Shown here piece after piece: positions 9,752-21,301 of a stretch of 64,000 nucleotides of DNA. The stretch lies in contig JAJGOT010000322.1 of assembly GCA_022457155.1 (NCBI GenBank), positions 529,501 through 593,500 of the forward strand, given 5' to 3'. Below the pieces are notes generated by a model. The model had not been told where the DNA came from, did no database searches, and was given only the letters and a program-made list of their open reading frames with translations. How positions within the stretch are numbered: the stretch's first letter is position 1; each line of letters opens with the position of its first letter. This DNA is from Cladopsammia gracilis (lineage: Eukaryota > Cnidaria > Anthozoa > Scleractinia > Dendrophylliidae). The position numbers and the translations under genes are program-made.

Positions 9752-10783
9752 TTATGATTTTATGACTTCTTTGGCATTTTTGTTGTCATTAAAAACAACC
9801 GTTGCATTAACCGTTAGTAGGATTTCAGTAAGTTCTTCATCGTCGAGGTCTGCGAATTGTTTATCAAAGTCAGCATCCTGTTCCTTTCTTATGTTGTATA
9901 ATTGTTCAATTATTTCGTCAAAGATGTTAAGGGACATGGTTTCCTTGTCATTTATGTGAAGTATGCTGGCAATAACCTTTCTGCGACATTTCGTTTTCAG
10001 TTGCATCAATGCACATTCGCTGCATTTGATGATCTTTTTGTCAGTTTCGATCAGCTTGGAGTGGCACTTGTTGCAGCTGAGATACGACTGGACGTAGTTA
10101 ATCCCCTCTGGTGGGAATGCCACCTTTATTTGCTGTGAAGTGCTTGCTACTTCATCTTCGCGGTCTACTGTTAGTTCTTTGGCGGCACTCACTACGCTGT
10201 GTTTGGTCAATGTTAAATAGTTTACCCCACCGTACTGCTTGACAGCAACATTTGAAATGTTATAACATTGGCCTGACAGCACTTTTTGAGTATCTTGTTC
10301 CCACAAGACCATGCGGAGAGATCCAGTATTGTCTGTAAACAATGCTTCTTGTTTTTTCAGAGTTTTTTCACGGACATTCATAGTTTCTGCGGTGCCATTG
10401 AAAGAAACGCGGCCAGCAATGTTGACAAGGGTATCGCTTTCTCTTCCTTTAATTTCAGCTATTGAACTGTCCACAGCTTCGACCGTTTGTTCTTGTATTT
10501 GCTGAACGTCAAAATCAATTTCACTGTCTTTTGGATCCTCAATTTTTGTTCTTTTGTTAAGAATTAATTCTTCCTCTCCGGTCTTTGTGTTTTTCTTTCT
10601 TTGGAACTTATTTATCTTGACAGGTGATGATGACTCAAGCTTTCGCTTGAGTGCTGTGTGCTTTTCTGGGGAGAAGCACACAGTTCGATACACATTCGAC
10701 TCTGTTTGGAATTGTAGCCAAAAATACTTGTTGTTGTTTTGGCTTGTCTTGATAGGTGACAAATTGTGCAAATAGCCAACCAT
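9752..10783 (-). CDS. RPA-like single-stranded-DNA-binding protein of a Helitron
   Basis: An open 343-residue frame from ATG (10783) to a stop at 9752. Residues about 115-200 look like an OB-fold DNA-binding domain. A zinc ribbon follows (C237-x2-C240 ... C254-x2-C257), the arrangement of the large subunit of replication protein A. The N-terminal 100 residues are basic and low in structure. Animal and plant Helitrons often carry an RPA-like gene thought to protect single-stranded intermediates during rolling-circle transposition. It shares strand with the Rep/helicase pseudogene about 850 bp upstream. Unlike that gene it shows no frameshift, so it decayed less or is of separate origin. A captured host RPA fragment is the alternative. 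Confidence 0.7.
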   Translation of the reverse strand: MVGYLHNLSPIKTSQNNNKYFWLQFQTESNVYRTVCFSPEKHTALKRKLESSSPVKINKFQRKKNTKTGEEELILNKRTKIEDPKDSEIDFDVQQIQEQTVEAVDSSIAEIKGRESDTLVNIAGRVSFNGTAETMNVREKTLKKQEALFTDNTGSLRMVLWEQDTQKVLSGQCYNISNVAVKQYGGVNYLTLTKHSVVSAAKELTVDREDEVASTSQQIKVAFPPEGINYVQSYLSCNKCHSKLIETDKKIIKCSECALMQLKTKCRRKVIASILHINDKETMSLNIFDEIIEQLYNIRKEQDADFDKQFADLDDEELTEILLTVNATVVFNDNKNAKEVIKS

Positions 10784-11635
10784 GCTTTCTTCTGAAATAA
10801 AAAATACGAAATTATTAACATTGAGGGATTACTGATAGGATTAGGATAGATTTATTGAATAAGATGAAATAATTAGGATAGGCTTTTTGCCATGCAATGA
10901 TAAGTTTTAATTGATATAGGTGTTAATGTGTCTATGATTAAATTTGGACAAATGGTACATTTTTTAGACTGGAGACAGTCAAAGTATTGATGGCAACATT
11001 CAAGCAGTGCAATGAACTCAAAATTACAGGCAATTTGCCTAGAAAAGACAATATTATGGAATTAACAAGCACATGCATTGCATTTTGTAAGATTTTAATA
11101 CCAATGTGAAAGTTGGAAATATGTACAGTGTAAGTTACAAAGAATTAAGACAAATTTTGGCAGTATATACAGTGCTAACTTATGAGGTATTTCAGAAAAA
11201 AAATAATTTGTCATGATATTCAAATATTTGATATGTCACAATTATAAGGTTTGGCCTTCAGGTATCTGATTGTGTGACCTGTTCAATATCTATTTTGTGC
11301 AGCTGGAGTATGCAGGTAATTACCACTTTAAACGTTAACATGACTTTTCTCTATTTTTGTCCCCATGCATTTCTAATAGCAGTAGTGGGGAGAAGTTGTT
11401 CAAATTGTTTACGAAGAAAATTTATCTCGAGTGATCATACTGTTGACCTCTCTGATGGCTTAGTACTTATATTAGGAAAAATTGGATGCTAATCATTTAT
11501 AGTGCTTAAAATAGTTAAAAGCAACTCACTAGTTGAATGGTCCATACTTTGTTCAGCTGCAAGGAAAATGAAGAAAAAAGGAATTAATAGTTACCAAGAA
11601 TATAATAAAAGTCACTTGATGGGAAATGCATGTAG
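10784..11635. other. Helitron internal non-coding spacer
   Basis: AT-rich spacer between the RPA-like ORF and the helicase end. No exon or repeat supported. Confidence 0.5.
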
Positions 11636-12574
11636 TCACTTTAACTGTTGAAAGGAGCTTTTGGTTATTTGAAAAATTTGATTCAACCTTTGTTCTTCTT
11701 GTTGTCTATATTTCAAGTTGTTACATGTTTTTATACTTTTAAGTCTATCAAAAGTCATTGGTTCTACAACAAGTGAAGATAACTGTTTAACCCGACTTAA
11801 GCCTACGTATGTTATGCCTAATGTTTGTTCTGACTTTCCAATATCTACCCATGCTTGGGGTAAAGTTAATCCTTGGCTTTTGTGGATAGTTAGGGCCCAT
11901 GCAAGCTTAAGTGGTATCTGTTGTCTCTCGTGCAGTGAATTGGCAGAATGTGCAGAAATAGTAACAGGAGCTATAGCAACTAAAGAAGGAACGGTGTCGG
12001 ATATAGAGGGACCAATATAATCATCAAACTTAACAATAACAGCAATAGGCAGATCTGGAGGTTCATGAGAAGCTTTATAAATTATATCTACCACTGTTCC
12101 AGTTGAGCCATTACAAAGACCAACAGATGGCCACAAATTCATTGTTAGCATAACAAGAGCACCCTTTGAGATAAGCAATGTTGGTTCTAGTCCATACATA
12201 TCCTGAGGGGCAATTTTGGCAGCTTCAGAACTTGAATGCTTTGCATCAATTTTTGCAATTGGCTGTTTGAGTTGTAAGAGTGAATTGTAATTGAAAGTGG
12301 CGACTTGTTCATTGGTATAAAATAATCGAGTGGCCGTTTTAAATTGATCAATGTTATTAGCATGTAATGGTTGCCTTGTCAATAGTAGTTTCCAATCGTT
12401 TTCAGAAATTTCACCATTGCGCAGTCGTAAAAGAAAATCTCTGAAAACTATTTGGTCTGGATCTGTGCCTTTGACTCTTTGATTAACAGATAATGTCACC
12501 ACATTGTTAAACATCATATAAGTGTAATAGCCCTGCTCTCCAATTGGAATAGATGGTTTTGCATGATATTTAAC
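11636..12574 (-). pseudogene. Helitron PIF1-type helicase, C-terminal part
   Basis: The frame from about 12574 to the stop at 11636 carries the C-terminal half of a superfamily 1 PIF1/RecD-like helicase. It includes an ALVMLTMNLW stretch, then LKLAWALTIHKSQGLTL (motif V) and GITYVGLSRVKQLSSL (motif VI). The remainder of the same helicase lies upstream at 13890-14430, on the far side of a 1.3-kb insertion. The apparent extra N-terminal residues before 12574 are read from inserted DNA. In the intact protein this domain would unwind DNA during rolling-circle transposition. Confidence 0.8.
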
Positions 12575-12686
12575 TATTATAGCGCGAAAGCGCGCGTGAT
12601 ATCGCCTAATACTTAGCCGACGAGGCCGTAGGCCGAGTCGGCTAAAATTAGGCGATATCACGCAAGCTTGAGCGCTATAATAGTTT
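12572..12686. mobile_element. 115-bp palindromic MITE (AACTATTATAGCGC ends)
   Basis: Inverted ends AACTATTATAGCGC / GCGCTATAATAGTT with inner inverted blocks TGATATCGCCTAAT / ATTAGGCGATATCA. Its insertion created the GCGC-rich edge next to the helicase reading frame. Confidence 0.75.
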
Positions 12687-13893
12687 TATAATTCAACACA
12701 TTGATAACAAAGCACAGTTTGAAGAAAAAATATCGCCGACAAGCCTTTTATTTTAAAAAAAAAGCTTACAGATGTTTTACCGCGCGAAACTTGCAACATC
12801 ACACAGTTCATGAATGAAAGTGGCGTCTTTGTCAATATTGTGCAAGCTTGAATTGAACACTATAACTTTTATAATTCAACACATTGATAACAAATCACAG
12901 TTTCGAGAAAAAAATCATTGAGATATACAACCTTTCATAAAGTAAAAAAGCTAACTACAATATTTTACCTCGCACCATTTCTTAAACAACAAGCAATGAA
13001 TGCCGAAACTTTTGCCAAGCTAAAATTAATTTAGCGTACACAATCAGTTGACAGTTTCATATGAAGAGCTTTCGTCTACTCAAAGAACGGGACAGAGTAG
13101 TGACTACAAGAATTAAAACACAGTAAAATGGCATAGAATGTCTTAGTTACAAGTGTTTCGTATCTTAAAAAGTTCAATTCAGAATCAAAACAAATTGAGC
13201 AAACACACGGCTACGAACCTAAACATAGCATCGAAAAGTCGGAAAGAACTGCAGCGTGGACAGTAAGCTTACAAAATTCACAGCTAAAGGATCGAGAAAC
13301 TGTTAAAACATCGTACCTGTAGTTGATTTGGCTTTTTAGTCCCTTCCATAAGCACCAAATTTTCAAACATCGAAGTACGAGCTGAGTCGATCAATGTTGT
13401 TTACAAACTTGGAATGCTCGCTTTTTAGCTCCCACAGCCGTAATGACGAGATCAGAAACTTTTCTGAGGAAAAATCAAGTCTATATCATATTCTAGAGGT
13501 GATTACCAAAGGAATTTCACGAAAATTGTGCTTCTTCATTCACTTCTTGTCGAGCGGTTAAACTTTGAACCAGTTTTCATTCAGCTACGCCAAGAAACAC
13601 TGCGACCAGTACAGCGACCGCGACAACGCGAAAATTTCGCGCCTTTTTTGTCCAATCATGTGAACAGTATTTTTCTCTTTTCTTTTCTTCTCTTTTTTTC
13701 TTTCTTTTCCCTTTTTTAACTAATAGTTCACGCACTTTTTCGCCAAAAAACACGACATTGCAGGCAGCAGTCATTTTCACTTTCCTTCAAAATGCGAAAT
13801 TTACCGCCATCGCTGGTTATATGTCATGTAGACATAACGTCTATCGACAACGTTTTTACCATATTTGGGCAGTGTATCAATGTGTTGAATTAT
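12575..13893. mobile_element. Nested insertion splitting the Helitron helicase
   Basis: The helicase frame stops being recognisable just after motif GDPAQLPPVCDKP and resumes about 1.3 kb further. The inserted DNA has TATAATTCAACACATTGATA at 12688 and 12872 in direct orientation and inverted at its right end (13874-13893), so these are terminal repeats. A 115-bp palindromic MITE (12572-12686, ends AACTATTATAGCGC) sits at the left edge. A partial third copy of the same family lies at 20330. No transposase is visible. The exact target duplication is not resolved. Confidence 0.7.
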
Positions 13894-14663
13894 AAAATGG
13901 CTTGTCACACACTGGGGGTAATTGAGCTGGATCTCCAATCAAAATAATTGATTTTCCACCAAACAGCTGTTCTTTTGCACCAGATGATTGCCTACAACGT
14001 CTGTCAATCCATCCAAGTGTTCTTTGTCCAAGCATTGAAATACTCGTCAATAAGAATATAATCAGCATTAGAAAGTTTATGTTGTAATTCTATCAGTTGT
14101 TCACCAGACAAATCTCTTTGTGACTGTGGTGCAATTGGTAGTTTTAAAAGTGAATGAATTGTTTGGCCACCTATGCTGTATGCAGCCTTTCCTGTTGTTG
14201 CAGTGATGACACATTTATGCTTAAGATAAGATCTCAAAGCTTTTATCAAATAGCTTTTGCCAGTTCCTGCAACACCATTTATAATAAGCAGCAGGGGTTC
14301 TTTTACAAAAGTGTTTTCCGAGTGTTTTGTAATGATAATGTATGCAAGTTTCTGCATTTCATTAAAACAATTTACATCAATCAACTCTGTTTGAGGGCAT
14401 CTCACCAATTTGTTGAGCAGTATATTTCTTAGAGTCTAAGGTCCAGTCATGGTTTGAATGTGGCAGTAGATCTGTATTGGATTGCTCGCCTGACTTATAA
14501 AAATCTGATAAAATCATCCATTCTTCTTGCTGATGTTGTTCTTGAGAATTACTTTGTTCATAAACTGGAATCTGTATATTTTCTAATACATCTGAAATCT
14601 TTCGAGACCAGTCTTGAACATGCTTTTTAGCATACGGAGTATTGAGAAAGTTATGCCACTCAG
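13894..14663 (-). pseudogene. Helitron Rep/helicase, middle part with frameshifts
   Basis: Three frames in turn carry one protein. About 14663-14420 is a low-complexity Q/E-rich linker. 14408-14045 contains the Walker A motif GVAGTGKSYLI and Walker B ILIDE. 14040-13894 carries GDPAQLPPV, a PIF1/RecD motif III. Frameshifts are needed near 14672, 14415 and 14040. The segment ends at the nested insertion. The order of motifs is that of Helitron helicases, and the breaks make it non-functional. Confidence 0.8.
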
Positions 14664-17171
14664 TTATGTAAGTTGATCATCTGGTTCTGTGGTACCCCAT
14701 GCATCATGCAGAAAATTTTTCCATGGTTTAAATCTTAGCAGTTGAAATTTGCAATATAAACTGTAATATTGTCCTTTTGGATTGCAGGAGTATGTTGGAA
14801 ATATATTTGGGACAATATTTTCATTATGTTCTTCAAGATTGTTTTTAGTTACTTTGTACTTCATTGCAAATTCCAGGAAATTTGTATCCATTATGCCAGG
14901 AAACTTATCACTGAAGATACCACGGTTTGCATATACATCGAGAAAAGATTCACTTGTACAACTTCCATTGCTTATATTACCTGATGTTTGCAGTCTACGA
15001 GAACCATTTAAACTGAAAGACTTTACATGAAAAGTAGTGCTGTGTAATTTCAGTGAAAATAAATGGTGCATGGTTTCTTGCGCACTGAAATCTCGCTCTC
15101 CTAGAGTTTTCATCATAAGTCGTTTTATTGCCTTGTTAGAGTTGTTGTCAAAATCTGAGCTCTTGATAACAGCATTGAAAGTATCTTTTAGCTGTTGTGA
15201 TCTTGGTTCACCCTTGGCAGCATATTTTGCAAGATATTCTACACAAGCATGATGGTCAATTATGATTTGAATGTCACAGTTAGCTCGCCATCCCTGAAGT
15301 TGAACACGCTGATGGTTATTCAGTCGAGTATCATTTCTTTTTGTAATGACTTTAGCTCTGTATTGAACTGAATTGTCTTTTGTATGGATTTTTTCAAATT
15401 CTAATCTGGTTTTATCACAAAGATTGAATGGGAAGTTGAAACGACACTTGAGATCAGATTCGTTCTGTTTGCGCTTCAGACAATAGTTAGTACTGCAACG
15501 TGTGTGGCGCTGGACAGTATTTAAAAGGTGTACATAGTCATCACAATGTTCATCACATGACATATTTAAATAACGCCTTTTGCATGGATGCATGCTTGGT
15601 TTTGACAAGTTATTTTCACCAGGCAGTTGTGGATTCCAAGTTGACAGTAGTGAATCTACATAGTCACAAATTAACTTAGCTGCCATTTTGCCTTTTTCAA
15701 TATCTTGCAAATGTTCCTGTTTTTCTTCACAAGACTCTTGTTTTAAATTTTGTTCAGCTAAGAATCCTTTTAATGCCACTTCAGTGAGCTTCCAAAGACC
15801 AGGATCATTCTTTAATTTAGCTGTTCCATGGCAATGAATGCTACCTCTTGCTTGGAATTCATATCTGTACCAGTGCCATTCAGCCCCAAGAGTACCATAC
15901 AACCAATGCTTAATGAAACTTTCTAAACGCTGATTAAAAAACCAATCTACAATGTGGGGATTGTCTATAACATTTTGTCTCCTTTGCTCATTGGTGCTAT
16001 CATCTGATTTACTTGAAAACAATGAATGTAATTCTGGCCAATGCATATCTGCTGACGAAAAGGTAAAAAAGATGGTGGGAACTCCTTTAGTGGTGATTAT
16101 TGATTTCAGTTCATCTCTTCGTTTATGCCAATAAGCATTACTGCCTGTAATGTTCCCTACATATCTTGAGAGCTTTGTCATAAAAACTGTTGAAGTGTTG
16201 TTCGATGCCATTTCACGTAATTGCTCAATAGTAAGATAAGAGTCACCTGGATTCTGTTTGATGAAAACAGAACATTGTTGTAAAGTGCGCTTCCTTTGAA
16301 TCATATTGAGTGCCCAGTAGGAGAAACGAGGATGCTTAGCAAAACGATAAACCCACTGACCACTTAACAATTCCCCAAATTTTAATAGATGCTTAACACT
16401 TTTAGAAAAAGAAACATCTCTGTTTAGACTGGGAGTGGTTGGGTCACCTTTTCCATCAGGAAATAATGTTGGAAATGCCATTGTAGCTAAATATGCTGTT
16501 GTATATTCATTGAGTGGTTCATTTTGAACAGTTGGCCAGTTGACAGTTTTGCCAGCAATTTCATCTTGAATTGCCTCTTTTTCCTGTTTTTCATTATGCT
16601 GAGAGGAAAGAAAACTACTAGTTTCAGTGTCCTTGTTATATACTACATCTGAATCATTTTCTAATTCAGTATCAGTTAAGGAATCCTGATCTGTGTCTTT
16701 GTCAAAAATATCATTTGTTTTTGTTTCAAATGTTGGAACATCTGATGGAATACCATTCTCAGGTAAACAATTCAAAGCATCTTGATCAATTGTAATGTCT
16801 TTGTATTGAGGATTATGCAGGCTTAGCCACTTCAATGCATTTTCAACTTTACGTCTTCTTACAATGACTTCTTTACAAGTGTTGTCTTTGCCCCTCATGT
16901 TAACAACAATAAAAGGAATGTCTTTAGCATAGCGAGGCAATGACTTTGCAAATTCCTTGACATTTTGAGGTAAATTTATACAGTGCCCAGAATAACCCCT
17001 TTGTCCTCCAGGTTTTATATAAACTCTCATTAATGGAAGAGCTCTAGCTATTAACATTTCTTCTATTTGTGTTAAACCTTGTAATTCTTTTGGCACAGAA
17101 GAAGGTACCATAAAATTTTCTTTAGAAAATTTCTTGGGGAGCTGCTTGTCTCTTAAACAGTTGGAGCACAC
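14664..17171 (-). pseudogene. Helitron Rep (HUH endonuclease) with DUF6570-like N-terminus
   Basis: 835 residues are open in one frame. Residues 1-130 resemble the DUF6570-type N-terminal region common in animal Helitron proteins. About 220-400 is the Helitron helicase-like N domain. The rolling-circle HUH motif is at 445-449 (IHCHG), and the two catalytic tyrosines are Y646 and Y650 in [10 protein letters not shown] cysteine cluster around 559-577 (RCSTNYC ... CRF) precedes the second motif. Rep nicks and joins DNA strands during rolling-circle transposition. A homopolymer frameshift near 17200 separates the first cysteine-rich residues, still readable at 17385-17200 ([10 protein letters not shown]). 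Another frameshift near 14672 cuts off the helicase. So the key Rep residues are intact but the polyprotein is broken. Confidence 0.88.
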
Positions 17172-17193
17172 ATAGTTAGAAAATGCCGTTTTG

Positions 17194-17385
17194 CTATTGC
17201 ATTTTTTGGTTTTTTTGTGGCCAGGCCTCGCAGCATATTTTACATCGGTAAATGGTATAATCTAGGGATTTGTGAAATGTTATCATATTTTTCAAAGCCA
17301 GTTTATGAAAACAAGAATATGATTGATTGATGACTGTCTTACATTGTAGCTTCTGATTATTTAACAGTAATTTTTGTGCAAACAT
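17194..17385 (-). pseudogene. N-terminal end of the Helitron Rep protein, out of frame
   Basis: Minus-strand frame with [11 protein letters not shown] near its end. The downstream residues continue in another frame (CNSKTAF then VCSNCLRDK) after an A-rich stretch where a one-base slip is likely. It probably supplies the missing first zinc-binding cysteines of the Rep protein. Confidence 0.55.
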
Positions 17386-17956
17386 TTTTTTTTTTAAAAA
17401 AAAAGCCAGAGGGAGTGGGATTGGAACAGAAGAATCAAGAACATGTCATCAAAAAAATATATATAATTATATTATTTAAACTTGGCAACTGCTAAAGAGC
17501 ATAAATATAAGAATTTCTTACTATAATTATTTTCTAAACAAATAAATACCTCTCTTTATTATTATTAATTTTCTTATACCAGTTATCTTGAACTGGCCAA
17601 CTTGTGAGAAAATTAACCAAATCATAGCAAAAAAAATAATAAAAGTAAATTTCAATATTTTTCATAATTAAACAGGCCAATAGCATCCAGAAAACCAGAG
17701 AACAACCTAATGAATAGATGGATAGGATCACAACTAAACAATAACAAATGACACATTTTTCTGAGTGGTCTGCAACTTTGTCAAAAATTTTGTTATAGTT
17801 CTGTTGTCTGCATGCTTCAACATTATTGGTATCTTTACAAAAAAGTGGCTGTCTTTTGTTCTCAATTTATTAATGTTTTGATTGGGCTCTTTTCTTCCAA
17901 GTGGCCCAGTTAAAGTAGATGCACTGTAAACATTTTCTTTTAAAACATTTTTCACT
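17386..17956. other. AT-rich spacer
   Basis: No gene supported. The Helitron 5' TC terminus should lie in or beyond this stretch but was not identified. Confidence 0.4.
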
Positions 17957-19066
17957 TCATTTGTAAAGGAAATATTTTTTAAATATATCTTGATCAACAG
18001 GCCATACTTGATGCATGGCCTTGCACATTTGGTTGGTGCAAAATTTTACTTGAATTCCCACAGGTTGAAAGCTCCAGGGAGTCAATATGTATGAAAGATC
18101 ATCACGTCCCTGGCCAGGATGACGTTGTCCATTCATTAGGGGGCTTCCACACAGATCACAAACCAGTGCCAGAGGAAGGAAAGTTGATGGCCAAATTGAT
18201 TGCATCCTACATGCTGTGAGAATGGTTTTTGGCACAGGATAGGGAATGGTTTTTGTCAGTTTAAGTTTTATGGAAGATTCCCTGCTCACTGACAAACCGA
18301 AATCAGAGGCATCAGGCTCTGTGTCTGGAGTTGTAGATGAGGCAGAGCTACAGCAAACTTCTTGTTGTTTATGTTGTTCAGACAACTTCAATATACAAAG
18401 CAGAACATGAACATGCAAACAGACAGTCTTCGTCTTTAATTGTTTGCTGCCTCCAGATTTTATGCTGCAGTTCTTATCTTTACATTGTAATTTCCTGCCA
18501 CTACCATCCATTTCAACATGACAAAATCCTGTTGGATTTGATGTTGAAGGTTCAGTGAAAATGGCAAAGCAGTGTTCTGACACTTTCACCATATGCCGAA
18601 AATCTTCCGGTGGATCCAGCTGCTTTAACAACTTTTCCTGTGTTGGCTTGTCGCACTTGTATTCTTGAATTTCATGTTCGGTTAAAATTTTTGCAGACAA
18701 GGGTTGAGATGACTCGCTTGTGGCAGCTATATGTGCACAGGAGAAGGGTACAGCACTTGCAATGTGCACTGCCCTGCTCTCTTTACACTTTTCATGGTGG
18801 CATACAACATTGACATTGTCTTTCACCACAAAAACCCTGTTGGAACGATAGTCTAATTTCACAGAGTATATCCTGACAAGTTGAGAGTCGACAACAAGGA
18901 CACTTTCTGGCCACTCTATCTTTCTTTTCTTGGTTGTGGTTGTTTTAGGAACATATTTGCCTCCAATTTCAAAACCGCATTCAATGCAGTTTTTTGGCTT
19001 CCATGCATTGGAATATAAATTATTGCACCTTGGGCAATTGCCTGTGCCTCTTCCTGTCCAATTGGA
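17957..19066 (-). CDS. Cysteine-rich protein exon, KDZ-transposase-like or HMGXB3-like
   Basis: One large exon, about 370 residues. It has an N-terminal CPRC...CIEC zinc-binding pair, a basic KKRK patch and a middle region with several Cys/His pairs (CHHEKC, CKDKNC, CLHVHVLLC) that could form a SWIM-like or CxC finger. The C-terminal module has CDLCG, HPGQ and CTNQMCKAMHQVWP. This set of cysteine clusters reminds me of those associated with Kyakuja-Dileera-Zisupton transposases and the HMGXB3 family; the link is inferential. The exon is preceded by a good acceptor (TCCCTTTTCAG) at 19067. The stop after 17957 may be read-through into an intron, since a GT donor lies shortly before it. Same strand as the Helitron but probably a separate element or gene. 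Confidence 0.5.
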   Translation of the reverse strand, partial: SNWTGRGTGNCPRCNNLYSNAWKPKNCIECGFEIGGKYVPKTTTTKKRKIEWPESVLVVDSQLVRIYSVKLDYRSNRVFVVKDNVNVVCHHEKCKESRAVHIASAVPFSCAHIAATSESSQPLSAKILTEHEIQEYKCDKPTQEKLLKQLDPPEDFRHMVKVSEHCFAIFTEPSTSNPTGFCHVEMDGSGRKLQCKDKNCSIKSGGSKQLKTKTVCLHVHVLLCILKLSEQHKQQEVCCSSASSTTPDTEPDASDFGLSVSRESSIKLKLTKTIPYPVPKTILTACRMQSIWPSTFLPLALVCDLCGSPLMNGQRHPGQGRDDLSYILTPWSFQPVGIQVKFCTNQMCKAMHQVWPVDQDIFKKYFLYK

Positions 19067-20197
19067 CTGAAAAGGGAACAAAAGAGATAAAAAGAAGTTA
19101 TAAAAAGTTCACACATGCACATGTGGTTACTGGTCTTAGAGAGTTAGGATATCTATGTTGATGTCAAATTTTGTTGTACCAGTCTTCTTAATTTTAAAAC
19201 ATTTATTGACTTTAATCTGCATTTTATTACCCCTTCTCCTTAATTTATATATTTATTTTTATTTCTATTATAAATTTATTTATTTGTTGTTGTAACTAAT
19301 CATAACTTATCCATTCCTTATTTTCGAATCTATTGTTATCAGTCATTTATTTTATACTGAGCTTCTGTAATTGTATAGTATGCAGCAACCCACCACGATT
19401 AACTCTAGTTATTTGCGGGTTGTTAGTATATTTTGTTTTATTATTTGAAAATAAATCGTTGTTGTTGTCGTAGTTGTTGATATGTGGTTATTCTGTATCA
19501 TCACATAAAGCTACTAATGTATATATTTGAAAATGAAAATGCTGTTTGCCATAAACGTGGATCGCTGTCAGTAAATTAAAGCATCAACCCCCATTAATTG
19601 ATAAATGATAAAACACACTAGCAACATTGTCAATGAGAAAAAAAATGACACTTGAATTGAACTGCACTTGTGAACAGCTTTTTTGGCCCATGGAGGCAGG
19701 AATTTGAACAAGCCAATCTTCCAAAGTTAAAATGTCAGGGGAAATGTTGAATTTTTTTTATTCACTATAAAATGCGGCACCTAAAAGTAACCAAAGCCAT
19801 TGGTAAAGTCCAAATATTCAACGAAGCTGCAATACTCTAAACTGAAATTTTCCACATATTCAGTATACAGCTTTTTAAACACACATGCCCAAACAACAAA
19901 ATTCCTGATTTTAAAAAAATGTCAAGAATGTACATTTGCATTGTCAGACATGTGTTGCAATAAATTACCAAAATATTTGGAATGATGAAAATGATTGGTT
20001 TCCCAAGTAAATACCCGGTACATAATAACCTACCACTTTTTAGCATCTCAATGAATAAAATGCCACATTGAAAAAAAAAGCTGAACTATATTCTGTTCTT
20101 CAAAGCATTACACTGAACTGAACACTCTCAAATCATTAACTTGCCTATCAGACTTTGGCTTATTGGATAATTAAACAAAGTTACACAAGGAACTCAC
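19067..20197 (-). other. Probable intron
   Basis: AT-rich, no conserved coding stretch. Bounded by the acceptor and donor described for the neighbouring exons. Confidence 0.35.
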
Positions 20198-20200
20198 CAT
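20198..20200 (-). other. Candidate start exon of the cysteine-rich gene (ATG directly before a donor)
   Basis: On the minus strand an ATG is followed at once by GTGAGTTCC, a strong splice donor. Joining it to the acceptor at 19067 keeps frame with the large exon. The intron would be 1131 bp (19067-20197). Inference only; no transcript evidence. Confidence 0.3.
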
Positions 20201-20329
20201 GATACACATGCACAACTAAGGTCCACTGATCAAACCTACAATAAAAAAACACATTTCACTTTACTATTCATTATCGTGTATGCACAGCTGTTCTGTCATT
20301 GTCTATATATCACACAAGATTGAGCACTT

Positions 20330-20450
20330 TTATAATTCAACACATTTATAACAAAGCACAGATTAAAGTGAAAATATCCAGGCCGGTCTGTCATTTTTGT
20401 ATAACGTCATGTTTACATAGCGTATATCGATAACTTGAAGAAATAGCACA
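20330..20450 (+). mobile_element. Fragment of the TATAATTCAACACATT family
   Basis: Begins with the same terminal repeat as 12688 and 12872 and continues with sequence related to 13823-13857 (GTCATGT...ACATA...CGATAAC), so it is a deletion derivative of that element. Confidence 0.6.
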
Positions 20451-20751
20451 ACAATTTTCAATTCGCAAAACATGTTTCGACAGCCATATTCAGTTGCAGA
20501 AGCTCATTGCAATTTGAATATCTAAATTTGTAAAAGTAGTTATAATTTGAATATGCTAATTACAGCAGTTTAAATGGAAGCTAAATGTGACAAAAGAACA
20601 ATAGGAAAGAAACAAAACTAGCATAAATGACAAAATAAACTAAATGGAAAGTGACAAGTTGGCATGCTTAACCTGTTGTTTTAGAATAGGTTCGATCGTT
20701 AGGAATTAGGGCAACCTGTCCGGAATTAGGGCACTCAACTCGACTCGTATT

Positions 20752-20945
20752 ATGTAGTTCACCGTAGTGTGTACAACTCAACGGGTACTCACCTTCGATC
20801 GTACCTTGTTCACCGTTGTAGCACCTTCGTAGATCACCGTAAAAGTATATATACGTAATCTCTGTTCACCGTAGTGCTATATATAATCTCTAATAAATAA
20901 TCTGTTCACCGTAGTGGTATATATAATCTCTTATAAAATCTTTTC
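20752..20945. repeat. Short degenerate tandem repeat
   Basis: GTTCACCGTAGTG recurs four to five times, the last copies followed by TATATATAATCTCT, in a 46-70-bp spacing. Confidence 0.65.
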
Positions 20946-21262
20946 TGTAGTTAACTGCAGTATGCCAATGCGAAAAACTGTGACAGCGAGAAAGGTATTA
21001 CGCCTACGCTGGACGACGCAGGATGCTCGCTGGTTCAAGTGACGACGCAACATCAATCAGACACGCGATTGGTTAAAACACCATCGGTACAACCGGTACC
21101 GGAAAAGCAAGGATAACCAATCAGGAGGCCCGTCTGGAAGGCTGCAGGATTACCGTGGTTTTTTGGGTAAAATGAAAGCGAGGCTCCACCATGGCGCAAT
21201 GCATTCTGGCCAGGTGGTGTGCGCACTAAGATCGCAATGCATTATTTTTGCGAATTTCCAAC
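20946..21262 (+). promoter_or_regulatory. Possible upstream region of the short exon at 21263
   Basis: GC-richer than its surroundings, with CCAATCA at 21057-21123 in two close forms (ATCAATCAG, CCAATCAGG). It could be a promoter for the exon that follows; no TATA box seen. Confidence 0.25.
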
Positions 21263-21301
21263 ATGGCGGAAAAGTCTGCTGGCGAAGGCGATTTTTCGAG
21301 G
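21263..21301 (+). CDS. Possible first coding exon
   Basis: An ATG in favourable context (AACATGGCGG) opens 13 codons ending at GAG, followed by a strong donor GTAAGC at 21302. The short reading MAEKSAGEGDFSR does not identify a family. No second exon could be located. Treat as a weak candidate. Confidence 0.3.

Noticed and set aside
17734..17997. 87-codon minus-strand frame overlapping the cysteine-rich exon
   Set aside because: Low complexity, no motif, and it overlaps the better frame.
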